Of a stretch of 21,712 bases of DNA, positions 1 through 7,630 are shown piece by piece. Below the pieces are notes generated by a model that had not been told where the DNA came from, did not search any database, and saw nothing but the letters and a program-made list of their open reading frames with translations. This DNA comes from Odoribacter sp. UBA944 (lineage in GTDB: Bacteria; Bacteroidota; Bacteroidia; Bacteroidales; Marinifilaceae), in the NCBI GenBank assembly GCA_002293375.1, contig DBDA01000014.1:18121-39832 (forward strand), given 5' to 3'. Position 1 is the stretch's first letter; each line of letters begins with the position of its first letter. A program made the position numbers and the translations under genes.

Positions 1-960
1 CCTGACAATTTGAAGTCGGCGGTAACCCGGAGCGACCGCAACGAACCGGTGATCAACGAAGACTTTGCTGCTTTTGCCGAACATTATGGTTGCACGGTTT
101 ATCCGACACGCGTCAGACGTCCAAAAGACAAAGCACTTGTAGAGAACGCAGTAAAACTGATGTACAGGTCTGTTTATACCGATATCGAAGGCTTGATGTT
201 CCATAATCTGGAGTCACTCAACGCCGCCATCATCCAATCCCTGGGGAAGTTCAATGACCGCAAGCTAACCGGACGCAGCCAGTCGCGCAGACAACTGTTT
301 GAAGACGTGGAAAAAGACTATCTGCGAACTCTGCCCTCAGTACGATATCAGATGAAGGAACGCAAATCTGTGACTGTAATGCGTAACAGCTATGTTACGC
401 TGGGCAAGCATCACTACAGCATGCCCAAGGAGTATATAGGCAAGCGTGTCGATATTGTCTACAATGCTGACACGCTCGAAATCTTCCACGGCCTGAGACT
501 GGTTACCACCCATCACCGTGATGACACCCCTTACGGTTACACCCAAAAGGAAGTGCACAACCTTCCCGGCCGGCATGGCAGTTACGAAAAGAATCTGGAC
601 GAGATCTTTGAGCGAGCCGCCCAGATAGACAATATCGTCTTGCTCTACCTCAGGGAAGTGGCATCACAGAAGAAATATCCGCCTTTGGCGTTCCGTTCAT
701 GCAGAGGCATCCTTTCTTTGGAAAAGACCTTCGGTCTGGACAGGCTTGTGGCTGCATGTGCCTGTGCTTCACAGATGCGCGTTTACGGATATCAGGATAT
801 TATCGGTATCCTGAACCGGGGCGATGATTCCAACTTCCTCTCACAGGCCGATGAAGAAACAATCAACAACTTATCACTTCCGCATCACAAGAACATCCGT
901 GGGCGTGAATACTTCTCAAAATCAACAACAAAATCAAACAGAAACAATGGAAACAAATAA
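1..960 (+). CDS. istA: IS21 transposase IstA, C-terminal part (5' truncated by window edge)
   Basis: This is the large DDE-type transposase of an IS21 element; it works with the IstB helper ATPase on the IS ends. The frame is open to base 1 (reading PDNLKSAV), so the N-terminal helix-turn-helix and the first part of the catalytic core are missing only because the window starts here. The PDNLK motif is typical of the IS21 core, and PKDKALVENAV carries the likely catalytic Glu (codon 142-144). A C-terminal Mu-transposase-like beta-barrel region follows (about 340-560). The reading frame shows no internal stop, so the copy may be active. Its TAA (958-960) overlaps the istB start, which suggests translational coupling. 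Confidence 0.93.
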   Translation, partial: PDNLKSAVTRSDRNEPVINEDFAAFAEHYGCTVYPTRVRRPKDKALVENAVKLMYRSVYTDIEGLMFHNLESLNAAIIQSLGKFNDRKLTGRSQSRRQLFEDVEKDYLRTLPSVRYQMKERKSVTVMRNSYVTLGKHHYSMPKEYIGKRVDIVYNADTLEIFHGLRLVTTHHRDDTPYGYTQKEVHNLPGRHGSYEKNLDEIFERAAQIDNIVLLYLREVASQKKYPPLAFRSCRGILSLEKTFGLDRLVAACACASQMRVYGYQDIIGILNRGDDSNFLSQADEETINNLSLPHHKNIRGREYFSKSTTKSNRNNGNK

Positions 961-1729
961 TAAAACTGCAGCCGTTATTCAGGAGAAAGACCGCAATGCC
1001 ATCTCGCTGGATCTAATGAAGCGTATGAACCTGCATGGCATGGCTGCCGCCTTCCGGGAAAGTCTGCAGTCCACCGTGGCTGAGGCTATGACGGCTGACA
1101 GCTTCCTGGCATTACTGCTGGCCCGTGAATGGGACTACCGTTCGGATGTTGCCATCGAACGTCTGATTCGTCAAGCCGGATTTCGTTACAAAGCCTATCT
1201 TGAGGAAATAGACTACGCCATCAACCGCGGTCTTGATCGCAACCACATGGAGCGTCTCTCTTCGCTCGACTTTATCCGTCAAGGACAGAATCTCTTCATT
1301 ACCGGCTCATCCGGTACTGGTAAAAGCTATATTGCCACAGCCATTGGTTATCAGGCGTGCAAAGATGGAATACGAACCAACTATGCCAGCGCATCCAAAC
1401 TGATGGGAGCCCTAAAGGTTGCAAAGACAAAGGGTACAGTCGAAGCCGAACTCAAGAAAATCGAACGATGCCCATTGCTCATCCTGGATGACCTTTTTCT
1501 AGTACCTCTTGACGCTAAAGAACGTACTATACTGCTGGACATCATCGAAGATCGTCATGAGAGAAAGTCCATCATCATTACCTCGCAACTACCGGTTGCT
1601 GACTGGTACGATGCAATCGGTGACCCAACAGTCGCTGACGCTATCCTTGACCGCATCGTACACTCGGCACATCAGATTGAACTGACCGGTGAGAGCGTTA
1701 GAAAAATGAAGGTAGGTAAAAACAAATAA
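947..1729 (+). CDS. istB: IS21 helper ATPase IstB
   Basis: IstB is a AAA+ ATPase related to DnaC that assists IstA in target choice and strand transfer. I chose the ATG at 947 (METNNKTAAV), giving 260 residues, the usual IstB size; it overlaps the end of istA by 14 bases. The frame is open further upstream to 824, but that stretch lies inside istA. Visible motifs are the N-terminal IstB helix region (LMKRMNLHGMAAAFRE, about residues 23-38), Walker A GSSGTGKS (120-127) and Walker B LLILDDLF (177-184). No frameshift or stop is seen, so the gene appears intact. Confidence 0.95.
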   Translation: METNNKTAAVIQEKDRNAISLDLMKRMNLHGMAAAFRESLQSTVAEAMTADSFLALLLAREWDYRSDVAIERLIRQAGFRYKAYLEEIDYAINRGLDRNHMERLSSLDFIRQGQNLFITGSSGTGKSYIATAIGYQACKDGIRTNYASASKLMGALKVAKTKGTVEAELKKIERCPLLILDDLFLVPLDAKERTILLDIIEDRHERKSIIITSQLPVADWYDAIGDPTVADAILDRIVHSAHQIELTGESVRKMKVGKNK

Positions 1730-1790
1730 TCCAAAATAATAATGACCCCGTCGGCCAGGATATTTGGGGGTCAATAATAAAAAATTTTCA

Positions 1791-1832
1791 GGGGTCAACT
1801 GCGCATTGGCGCATGGGGTCAACGCGCATTGG
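1791..1832 (+). repeat. Tandem direct repeat in IS21 right end
   Basis: Two copies of GGGGTCAAC(T)GCGCATTGG lie at 1791-1809 and 1815-1832, 5 bp apart, differing by one inserted T. A shorter GGGGTCAA is at 1767-1774. Such multiple repeats near the ends of IS21-family elements are thought to be transposase binding sites; that role here is inferred. Confidence 0.75.
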
Positions 1833-2029
1833 ATTTTCCACTCCTCTCGAATTGGCTTTCTGACGGAAAGTGAATTTCCCATCCGGCAATAAAAAACTTT
1901 TTATTTCCATGTCACTGACTTTTTTAATGGTTTAATGAACAAATCTACTGTTGTTGATTCATCGTTAAACGCTATTAATCAGTGAAATAAATCGTCTTTT
2001 GTACCATTCGACGCCGCCGGAAACTCTAT

Positions 2030-2114
2030 GTTTTTTTTGAGGACGAAAACTTTTTGGGTTACGGTTTTGTTCACGGTTGTTTTTACCAAAAAGTCCCGTT
2101 TTGACCTCAAAAAC
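2030..2114. repeat. Imperfect inverted repeat (fold-back), 85 bp
   Basis: The left arm (2030-2058, GTTTTTTTTGAGGACGAAAA then CTTTTTGGG) matches the reverse complement of the right arm (2087-2114, CCAAAAAGTCCC then GTTTTGACCTCAAAAAC) with small gaps. The loop between them contains a rough direct repeat (TACGGTTTTGTTC and CACGGTTGTTTTT). Function is unknown. It could be a transcript-stabilising or terminating structure, or a remnant of a small mobile repeat. Confidence 0.55.
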
Positions 2115-2118
2115 AAAA

Positions 2119-2142
2119 GAACGACCCGCCAGCGAGTCGTTC
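2119..2142. other. Short hairpin
   Basis: GAACGAC (2119-2125) pairs with GTCGTTC (2136-2142) around a 10-base loop. No long T-run follows directly on the plus strand, so it is not an obvious terminator. It adjoins the preceding inverted repeat. Confidence 0.45.
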
Positions 2143-2154
2143 AGTACTTTTCGA

Positions 2155-2178
2155 AACACCTGAATGTCAGGCGTTTTT
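2155..2178 (-). terminator. Probable terminator downstream of DUF2795 gene
   Basis: CCTGA (2159-2163) and TCAGG (2167-2171) pair around ATG, and flanking AAAC/GTTT pairs extend the stem past one mismatch. The hairpin lies about 24 bp after the stop of the minus-strand gene. On the minus strand the following bases are only moderately T-rich. On the plus strand the stem runs into GTTTTTAAATTTT, so it may work in both directions. Confidence 0.5.
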
Positions 2179-2201
2179 AAATTTTGTCCAAGATTGACAG
2201 T

Positions 2202-2423
2202 TCAATATTCATCCTCGTTGAAAAAGAAATCATCTTTACTCGGATAATCCGGCCAAATGTCCTCTATACTTTCAAAGATCTCTTCGTCGTCTTCGATATC
2301 TTGAAGATTTTCAATAACTTCCATCGGAGCGCCCGAACGGATGGCATAATCGATCAATTCGTCTTTCGATGCAGGCCAGGGCGCATCTTCCAATTTGGAA
2401 GCAAGTTCTAAGGTCCAGTACAT
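2202..2423 (-). CDS. DUF2795 domain protein
   Basis: This is a 73-residue acidic protein of the DUF2795 family, which is common as a short stand-alone protein in Bacteroidota. The hallmark stretch WTLELASKLEDAPWPASKDELIDYAIR and the NLQDIEDDEE and DIWPDYPSKDDF segments are clear. Its biochemical role is not known to me. There is no signal peptide or membrane segment, so it is probably cytoplasmic. A good Bacteroidota promoter lies upstream and a hairpin downstream, so it is probably a single-gene transcript. The start ATG (2423-2421) is about 35 bp from the -7 element. Confidence 0.9.
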   Translation of the reverse strand: MYWTLELASKLEDAPWPASKDELIDYAIRSGAPMEVIENLQDIEDDEEIFESIEDIWPDYPSKDDFFFNEDEY

Positions 2424-2457
2424 AACTATTGTCTATTAACCGTTTCTAAAACTTCCG

Positions 2458-2487
2458 CAAAAGTATAGCTTTTAAAGCAATTAACAA
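2458..2487 (-). promoter_or_regulatory. Promoter of the DUF2795 gene
   Basis: On the minus strand TTG (2487-2485) is followed by a 19-base spacer and TACTTTTG (2465-2458). This matches the Bacteroidota -33/-7 consensus (TTTG, 19 bp, TAnnTTTG). It lies about 35 bases upstream of the start codon. Confidence 0.8.
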
Positions 2488-2560
2488 GGTTTGTCCGTAA
2501 AATTAATGTTAAGAATGTTATAAAACATATAACCATTTAAAACAGAAACACTTATCTACT

Positions 2561-4351
2561 CTACTCGTCGGAAAAATGCTGCAAAACACGCCGGTAGGTA
2601 TTGAATATTTTGGCTTTTGATACAAACCCTGCATACGTACCTTTCTCAATCACCGGCAAATTCCAAGCCCCCGTCTCTTCGAATTTTTTCATAACGGTAT
2701 CCATGGTATCGCCAATTTCCACCACGGCCGGCGGTACAGTCATATAGTCCCGCATGTAGGTAGTCTCATAAAGATCCTGCTGGAACATAATCTTGCGAAT
2801 ATCATCCAGCAATACAATACCCAGGAGTTCGTTCTTTCCGCCCACTACCGGGAAGATATTCCGGGCCGAACGGGCCACCAACTTGACCAGATCCCCCAGG
2901 GTAGCATCCACCGGTATCGGTTTGAAATCAGTCTCAATGACTTTGTCCAATTTCATCAGAGTCAACACCGCCTTGTCTTTGTTGTGAGTGATCAGGTCGC
3001 CCTTCATCGCCAGCCGGCGGGCGTAAATGGAATGCGGCTCCATGCCACCGGTCGTCAAGTGGGAAACTACAGAGGTCAGCATCAAAGGCACCAACAGGGA
3101 GTATCCCCCCGTGATCTCCGCGATCAGGAACATCGCCGTCAGCGGAGCTTTCATCACACCGGACATCACACCGGCCATTCCCGCCAGCACAAAATAGCTG
3201 ACCGGAACCGTTGCTATTCCCGTCAGGTTGATCAAAGTCGCCACCAAAAAACCACCCACACCACCGGTGAACAGGCTCGGGGCAAAAACACCGCCCACAC
3301 CGCCGCTTCCGTTGGTCAGCGCCGTTGCCACCACTTTCACGAACAGCAACCCGGTCACATAGAGCAATACCATAAAAATATTGTCCCGCAACCCAAACAG
3401 GTAGGTGTTGTTCAGGATCGAGTCCGCATTACCGGTCAACAGCGCCTGCAAAGAAACATATCCTTCTCCATACAGAGGAGGGAACAAAAAGATCAGCAAT
3501 CCCAGCAGCGCCCCGCCGGCCAACACCCGCCGGAAAGAGTGCTTGATCCCCGCCACGAACCGTTCGATCCGGATGTTCATCCGGATAAAGTAGACGGACA
3601 GTAGACCGCAGCAGATGCCCAAAATGATGTAATAGGGCACGTTGGCCAGGGCGAAATGGTCCTGAACGATGAAATCCAGCACGATCCCGTTTCCCATCAA
3701 AAAATAGACGATCACATAAGCGGAGATAGCCGAAATCATCAACGGGATCAGCGAAGCCATCGTCAAATCCAGCATCAATACCTCCAGCGTAAAGACAATA
3801 CCAGCAATCGGAGCTTTAAAAATACCGGCGATCGCTCCCGCCGCCCCGCACCCGATCATCAGGGTCATTACCTTGTAGTTCATGTGGAAAAAGCGGGCCA
3901 GATTGGAACCGATGGAGGCTCCGGTCAACACAATGGTCGCCTCTGTCCCCACAGATCCTCCGAAACCGATGGTAATGGTACTGGCCACCATCGAAGAGTA
4001 GTTGTTGTGCGGTTTGATGATGCTGTTTCGGCGGGAAATGGCGTACAACACTTTGGTCACCCCGTGGCTGATATCTTCCCGGACAAAATAGCGGACAAAC
4101 AGAGAGGTCAGCAGAATACCGATAAACGGATAAACAAAGAACAACAGGCTTCCGCTATCCACCTGCAACCGTTCTGTGAAAAACAGGTGTGTGTAATGCA
4201 CCATATTTTTCAGTGCCACGGCAGCCAGACCGGATACGATCCCCACCAACAAACTCAATAGGAGTACAAAATTCTTCTCTTTGATGGAGCGAATCCGCCA
4301 AAACAAAAAACGGCTATACCATTTACCCCACCAAGACATAGCATGCATCAT
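2561..4351 (-). CDS. ClC-family chloride channel/transporter with CBS pair
   Basis: This is a 597-residue inner-membrane anion channel or H+/anion antiporter of the ClC family with two C-terminal cytoplasmic CBS domains (about 471-525 and 535-590), which in other ClCs sense nucleotides. The membrane part spans about 20-440. The three selectivity-filter regions are recognisable: SHGVT (95-99, the GSGIP position, with His in place of Ser), GTEAT (135-139, the GREGP position, keeping the gating Glu137) and GGVFAPSLF (353-361, GxFxP). I chose ATG 4351; a TTG start at 4366 would add five residues. It begins 18 bp after the DUF4831 gene, so the two are probably co-transcribed. Confidence 0.93.
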   Translation of the reverse strand: MMHAMSWWGKWYSRFLFWRIRSIKEKNFVLLLSLLVGIVSGLAAVALKNMVHYTHLFFTERLQVDSGSLLFFVYPFIGILLTSLFVRYFVREDISHGVTKVLYAISRRNSIIKPHNNYSSMVASTITIGFGGSVGTEATIVLTGASIGSNLARFFHMNYKVMTLMIGCGAAGAIAGIFKAPIAGIVFTLEVLMLDLTMASLIPLMISAISAYVIVYFLMGNGIVLDFIVQDHFALANVPYYIILGICCGLLSVYFIRMNIRIERFVAGIKHSFRRVLAGGALLGLLIFLFPPLYGEGYVSLQALLTGNADSILNNTYLFGLRDNIFMVLLYVTGLLFVKVVATALTNGSGGVGGVFAPSLFTGGVGGFLVATLINLTGIATVPVSYFVLAGMAGVMSGVMKAPLTAMFLIAEITGGYSLLVPLMLTSVVSHLTTGGMEPHSIYARRLAMKGDLITHNKDKAVLTLMKLDKVIETDFKPIPVDATLGDLVKLVARSARNIFPVVGGKNELLGIVLLDDIRKIMFQQDLYETTYMRDYMTVPPAVVEIGDTMDTVMKKFEETGAWNLPVIEKGTYAGFVSKAKIFNTYRRVLQHFSDE

Positions 4352-4369
4352 AAAATTGCACAACAACTC

Positions 4370-5497
4370 TTACTGTTTCGTAATGCTAAGCAAAGATCCG
4401 TACTCGGGATGAAACTCCACCGTCCATCCCTCGTTGGCGATCACCTCTGCCGGCAACGTTTTGATCACTCCTAATTGCGGGATCACCGCCCGGAAACTTT
4501 GCAACTCACCGAACGAATTGATCAGCTTCACTTCGCCCGTCGCCGGAACCCGGTAATAGATCGCAGCCGCCTGCACATCCGTTTCGTTGTCGGAGGCCGG
4601 GACCGACACTTGTTCGACAAGGATGCTGTATACCACAGCCGTTACATCTTGCCGCTCTACCACCCCTTCCGTTTCCGAAAATCGGAAGATCGCAGCAGGT
4701 TCCCCTTCCTTTCCCGGTGAAACGGAGAAAGTACGCTCGGTGGTATATGTCTCCTTTTTACCTAAGAAGAGCGAAAGATACTCCTTTTCCATGCGATCCA
4801 GCTCTTTCAGCACTGTTTTCAGAGAAGCGCCGACGGGCAACTCCCCCTCTCCGGTCACCAACTTTTCCCGTTCCGATTTGATCCGGAAGATCTCTCTGGC
4901 CGCTTCCCGCATGACCTCCTGGTGTGTACGCTTTTCATAACGGATGATCGGATCCCAGATCCTCTTCTCTACGCCGTCTATCTCCTCGACCAGGTAATTG
5001 GTGTCCAATACCTCTTTCAGTGGATTGTATACCTTCAAAGCCGTCAGATCCACCTCCTCTTCGTCTTTTTCTGCGGCGGCCGGAAAAGTATAGGCCACGT
5101 ACCACTCCTCCCGCGGAACACTCCGGTTTCCGGAAGAGACTCCGGCCAGAAATCCTTCCGGGCTCAGGGACAACATAAGGGGTGTGTAATCGCCGGAAGC
5201 TGTCACGGAATAGACCGCCTGCTCGTCCGGAAGATACTCCGGGCGAACCTGTAACTCCGCCACCCTCCACCACTCTCCCGGTTCCATGATTTCCGGCCGG
5301 ATGCCCAATTCTTTCTCCGCATCCTGCCGGAAAGGCCCCGAAATGAGCCGGGTACACTCCAATTTAGCCGTGATCCGGAAACTCACTTTCGGTAAAGAGT
5401 AACCGACCGTCACAGGAAGCGATAACTCCTTTTTTTTCTGGGCTACAGCGGCCAAAAAAACAAGTAAAAGCAGGCAAATGGTGCAAATTTTCTTCAT
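4370..5497 (-). CDS. DUF4831 family exported protein
   Basis: This 375-residue protein starts with a clear signal peptide (MKKICTICLLLLVFLAAVAQ, cleavage expected near residue 19), so it is exported, probably to the periplasm or outer envelope. An upstream in-frame start (5530) is less likely because it would bury the signal peptide. The middle (REIFRIKSEREKLVTGEGELP and a following LKELDRMEKEYLSLFLGK) fits the DUF4831 family of Bacteroidota. Function is unknown and no catalytic motif is evident. It is the first gene of a unit with the ClC transporter and has a plausible promoter. Confidence 0.8.
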   Translation of the reverse strand: MKKICTICLLLLVFLAAVAQKKKELSLPVTVGYSLPKVSFRITAKLECTRLISGPFRQDAEKELGIRPEIMEPGEWWRVAELQVRPEYLPDEQAVYSVTASGDYTPLMLSLSPEGFLAGVSSGNRSVPREEWYVAYTFPAAAEKDEEEVDLTALKVYNPLKEVLDTNYLVEEIDGVEKRIWDPIIRYEKRTHQEVMREAAREIFRIKSEREKLVTGEGELPVGASLKTVLKELDRMEKEYLSLFLGKKETYTTERTFSVSPGKEGEPAAIFRFSETEGVVERQDVTAVVYSILVEQVSVPASDNETDVQAAAIYYRVPATGEVKLINSFGELQSFRAVIPQLGVIKTLPAEVIANEGWTVEFHPEYGSLLSITKQ

Positions 5498-5571
5498 AGA
5501 ACTCGTTATTAAAAGAATCCGGAATTTCATATCTTCAAACGCCCCGTTCCTAACTATTTGTTAGTAAACGA

Positions 5572-5603
5572 CAAAAATGCTCAATTTATTTCATCTCTCA
5601 AAA
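5572..5603 (-). promoter_or_regulatory. Probable promoter of the DUF4831-ClC unit
   Basis: On the minus strand TTTTG (5603-5599) is followed by exactly 19 bases and CATTTTTG (5579-5572), one mismatch from TAnnTTTG. It lies about 75 bases before the ATG at 5497. Confidence 0.6.
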
Positions 5604-5652
5604 TCATTTTCACTCTCAAACGTTTTAAAAAATAAAAAATAAAAAAAATCCT

Positions 5653-5660
5653 TATATTTG
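5653..5660 (+). promoter_or_regulatory. -7 element of the peptide transporter promoter
   Basis: TATATTTG followed by CGG is a perfect TAnnTTTG, 40 bases before the ATG at 5701. No clear -33 TTTG is seen at the expected distance; the upstream DNA is a run of A and T, which may act as an UP-like element. Confidence 0.7.
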
Positions 5661-5700
5661 CGGCGTTTTGAATCACTATTTCAACTAAATTATACGTACT

Positions 5701-7377
5701 ATGTTTAAAAATCACCCCAAAGGGCTATATGCACTTGCATTGGCGAACACAGGAGAGCGTTTCGGGTATTACACCATGCTCGCCATTTTTACGTTGTTTT
5801 TACAAGCGAAGTTCGGGCTGACTTCCGGCCAGACAGGACAGGTATTCGGAGGCTTTCTGGCAGCCGTTTATTTTTTACCGGTATTGGGCGGTATTATTGC
5901 AGACAAATGGCTGGGGTACGGAAAAACCGTATTCATCGGTATCATTGTGATGTTCCTGGGCTATTTTCTGATGGCCATACCCGGAATGGGCATGCCCGTT
6001 CTGATCACCGCCCTCTTTACCATTGCGCTCGGGACCGGGCTTTTCAAGGGAAACCTCCAGGTAATGGTCGGAAATCTGTACGATGACCCCAAATACAAAG
6101 AACGCCGCGACCCGGGCTTCAGCCTCTTCTACATGGCCATCAACATCGGCGCCATGTACGCTCCTACAGCCGCCACGAAAGTAATGAACTACTTCATGGC
6201 TAAAGACGGGGTAAGCTATGTAGCCGAAATTCCGGCGCTGGCACACCAGTTTTTAAATGGTACCATCGATGCGGAAGGTACGTCGAAACTGACCGAATTG
6301 GCTGTTGCGCAGGGGGCGGTCTTCACCGGAGACCTGGCAGCGTTTAGCCAGTTTTACATTGATCAGTTGTCCACCTCTTACAACTACGGATTTGGAGTAG
6401 CCTGCATTTCGTTGGTGGTTTCCATGGCTATCTACCTCTTCACCCGGAAATTGTATAAACATGCCGATGTCAATGCAAAACAGGCGGCAGCCAAACCACA
6501 ATCCGCTACGACCGTCGCCACCGAAACCCTCTCTCCGAAAGAGACCAAGGAGAGGATCGTGGCATTGGGATTGGTTTTCGCCGTGGTGATCTTCTTCTGG
6601 ATGTCGTTCCACCAAAACGGATTGACCATGACCTTCTTTGCCCGCGACTACACACAAAAATTCGTAGAGGGCTGGTCAAGGATCGGTTTTGATATCCTGA
6701 ACCTCACCCTGATATTGGTAGCCATTTATGCCATATTCAACATCTTTCAGTCCAAAGAGTCCAAGAGCAAACTGATTTCTACCGGTATCCTGGCGCTGAG
6801 TATAGCAGGTTTCGTTTACAGATACATGAGCTTAGATCCCGTTATGAGCAGTGAGCCCCAAATGTTCCAGCATTTCAACCCTTTCTTTGTGGTTGCATTA
6901 ACGCCCTTCTCCATTGCCATCTTCGCCTGGTTGGCCAAACTCAAAAAAGAGCCTTCCACACCAAAAAAGATCGGTTATGGGATGTTTATCGCCGCTGCAG
7001 GATTTGCTATTCTGGCCTTTGCTTCCTTCGGATTGAAATCCCCCGCCGAATTGGAATCGGTAGGAGGTGTCAGCGACATTTTATTAAGCCCAAACTGGCT
7101 GATAAGCACCTATTTGACCCTTACATTTGCAGAGTTGTTCCTCAGTCCGATGGGAATCTCTTTCGTATCGAAAGTGGCCCCCCCGAAACTCAAAGGTTTG
7201 ATGATGGGCGGTTGGTTTGCAGCCACGGCTGTCGGTAACTACCTGACATCCGTCATCGCCGGGATCTGGGACAGTTCCATTCCGCTCTGGGGTGTTTGGG
7301 GCGTGTTGATCGTTTGCTGCCTGGTATCTGCGGTGTTCATCTTCGCTGTGATGAAACGCCTGGAAAAGGTATCGTAA
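5701..7377 (+). CDS. POT/PTR family proton-coupled peptide transporter
   Basis: This 558-residue polytopic inner-membrane protein of the POT (PTR2) branch of the major facilitator superfamily is predicted to import di- and tripeptides with protons. The first helix carries NTGERFGYY (16-24), the family ExxERFxYY motif with the first Glu replaced by Asn. The next helices contain FGGFLAAVYFLPVLGGIIADKWLG and, after that, the FKGNLQVMVGNLY segment typical of POT proteins. A hydrophilic insertion of about 60 residues (about 165-230) separates two helices, as in other Bacteroidota members. It has its own promoter and a strong terminator, so it is a single-gene unit. Substrate is inferred from the family. 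Confidence 0.92.
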   Translation: MFKNHPKGLYALALANTGERFGYYTMLAIFTLFLQAKFGLTSGQTGQVFGGFLAAVYFLPVLGGIIADKWLGYGKTVFIGIIVMFLGYFLMAIPGMGMPVLITALFTIALGTGLFKGNLQVMVGNLYDDPKYKERRDPGFSLFYMAINIGAMYAPTAATKVMNYFMAKDGVSYVAEIPALAHQFLNGTIDAEGTSKLTELAVAQGAVFTGDLAAFSQFYIDQLSTSYNYGFGVACISLVVSMAIYLFTRKLYKHADVNAKQAAAKPQSATTVATETLSPKETKERIVALGLVFAVVIFFWMSFHQNGLTMTFFARDYTQKFVEGWSRIGFDILNLTLILVAIYAIFNIFQSKESKSKLISTGILALSIAGFVYRYMSLDPVMSSEPQMFQHFNPFFVVALTPFSIAIFAWLAKLKKEPSTPKKIGYGMFIAAAGFAILAFASFGLKSPAELESVGGVSDILLSPNWLISTYLTLTFAELFLSPMGISFVSKVAPPKLKGLMMGGWFAATAVGNYLTSVIAGIWDSSIPLWGVWGVLIVCCLVSAVFIFAVMKRLEKVS

Positions 7378-7394
7378 TACAAAAGGTTTTTTTG

Positions 7395-7421
7395 AAAAAC
7401 GCCCGGCCTCCGGGCGTTTTT
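7395..7421 (+). terminator. Terminator of the peptide transporter
   Basis: AAAAACGCCCGG (7395-7406) pairs perfectly with CCGGGCGTTTTT (7410-7421) around CCT, and more T follows. It lies 17 bases after the stop codon. Confidence 0.9.
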
Positions 7422-7450
7422 CTTTTTCCGGCAAAATTATACCGCGATGC

Positions 7451-7480
7451 TTGCCGGAATAAAAAAAAGCGCTAATTTTG
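7451..7480 (+). promoter_or_regulatory. tRNA-Gln promoter
   Basis: TTG (7451-7453), a 19-base spacer, then TAATTTTG (7473-7480) matches the Bacteroidota housekeeping promoter very well. The expected start point is a few bases before the tRNA at 7504. Confidence 0.8.
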
Positions 7481-7503
7481 TGCCGTTGAAAAAACAACGC
7501 TCT

Positions 7504-7574
7504 TGTTCAATGGTGTAATGGCAGCACAACAGATTCTGGTCCTGTTAGTCAAGGTTCGAATCCTTGTTGAACAA
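7504..7574 (+). tRNA. tRNA-Gln (anticodon CTG)
   Basis: The cloverleaf folds by eye. The acceptor arms are TGTTCAA (7504-7510) and TTGAACA (7567-7573), with the weak U1-A72 pair typical of tRNA-Gln. The D arm is around 7513-7527. The anticodon arm is 7529-7545 with loop TTCTGGT and anticodon CTG at 7536-7538. The T arm is CAAGG TTCGAAT CCTTG (7550-7566). The discriminator is A7574 and CCA is not encoded. The last anticodon-stem pair is an A-C mismatch. Confidence 0.92.
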
Positions 7575-7581
7575 CAACCCT

Positions 7582-7610
7582 AAAACCTCCTGCACCGACA
7601 GGAGGTTTTT
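7582..7610 (+). terminator. Terminator after tRNA-Gln
   Basis: AAAACCTCCTG (7582-7592) pairs with CAGGAGGTTTT (7599-7609) around CACCGA, with five T's at the 3' side. It ends only 20 bases before the methyltransferase start codon. Confidence 0.88.
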
Positions 7611-7630
7611 AATTGATTACAACATCCGGT

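Larger units (their letters stand above)
1..1832 (+). mobile_element. IS21-family insertion sequence, right part (left end outside window)
   Basis: The element holds the 3' part of istA, the complete istB and a repeat-rich right end. IS21-family elements have this two-gene layout, with several short repeats at each end. Here GGGGTCAA occurs at 1767-1774, 1791-1798 and 1815-1822, and its inverse TGACCCC at 1743-1749. The last two copies extend into GCGCATTGG, giving an 18-19 bp direct repeat. The exact right boundary cannot be set because the left end is missing: it lies at or after 1832, possibly up to about 1890. No target-site duplication can be checked. Confidence 0.85.
1833..2201. other. 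Gene-free stretch after the IS
   Basis: No convincing gene lies in this stretch, which follows the repeat-rich IS end. The only longer frame, on the minus strand (2159-1965), has a sequence that follows the inverted-repeat DNA and no recognisable family. The region holds a 85 bp imperfect inverted repeat (2030-2114), a 7 bp hairpin (2119-2142) and a terminator-like hairpin (2155-2178), listed separately. The true IS boundary probably lies in the first part of it. Confidence 0.6.

Noticed and set aside
1743..1832. Possible CRISPR-like repeat from the GGGGTCAA copies
   Set aside because: The copies are too short, unevenly spaced and lie inside an IS end with no cas genes nearby.
1965..2159. 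Minus-strand 64-codon frame after the IS
   Set aside because: It consists mostly of the inverted-repeat DNA and shows no recognised family or promoter.
2984..4261. Two plus-strand open frames (206 and 201 codons) opposite the ClC gene
   Set aside because: They are mirror frames of a clearly coding gene, with runs of Gln, His and Arg and no family resemblance.
4922..5357. Antisense frames (110 and 140 codons) around the DUF4831 gene
   Set aside because: They overlap a gene with a clear signal peptide and family match; none has support of its own.
7613..7630. TTG start for the methyltransferase
   Set aside because: It lies at the edge of the tRNA terminator and adds only six residues; the ATG at 7631 is preferred.
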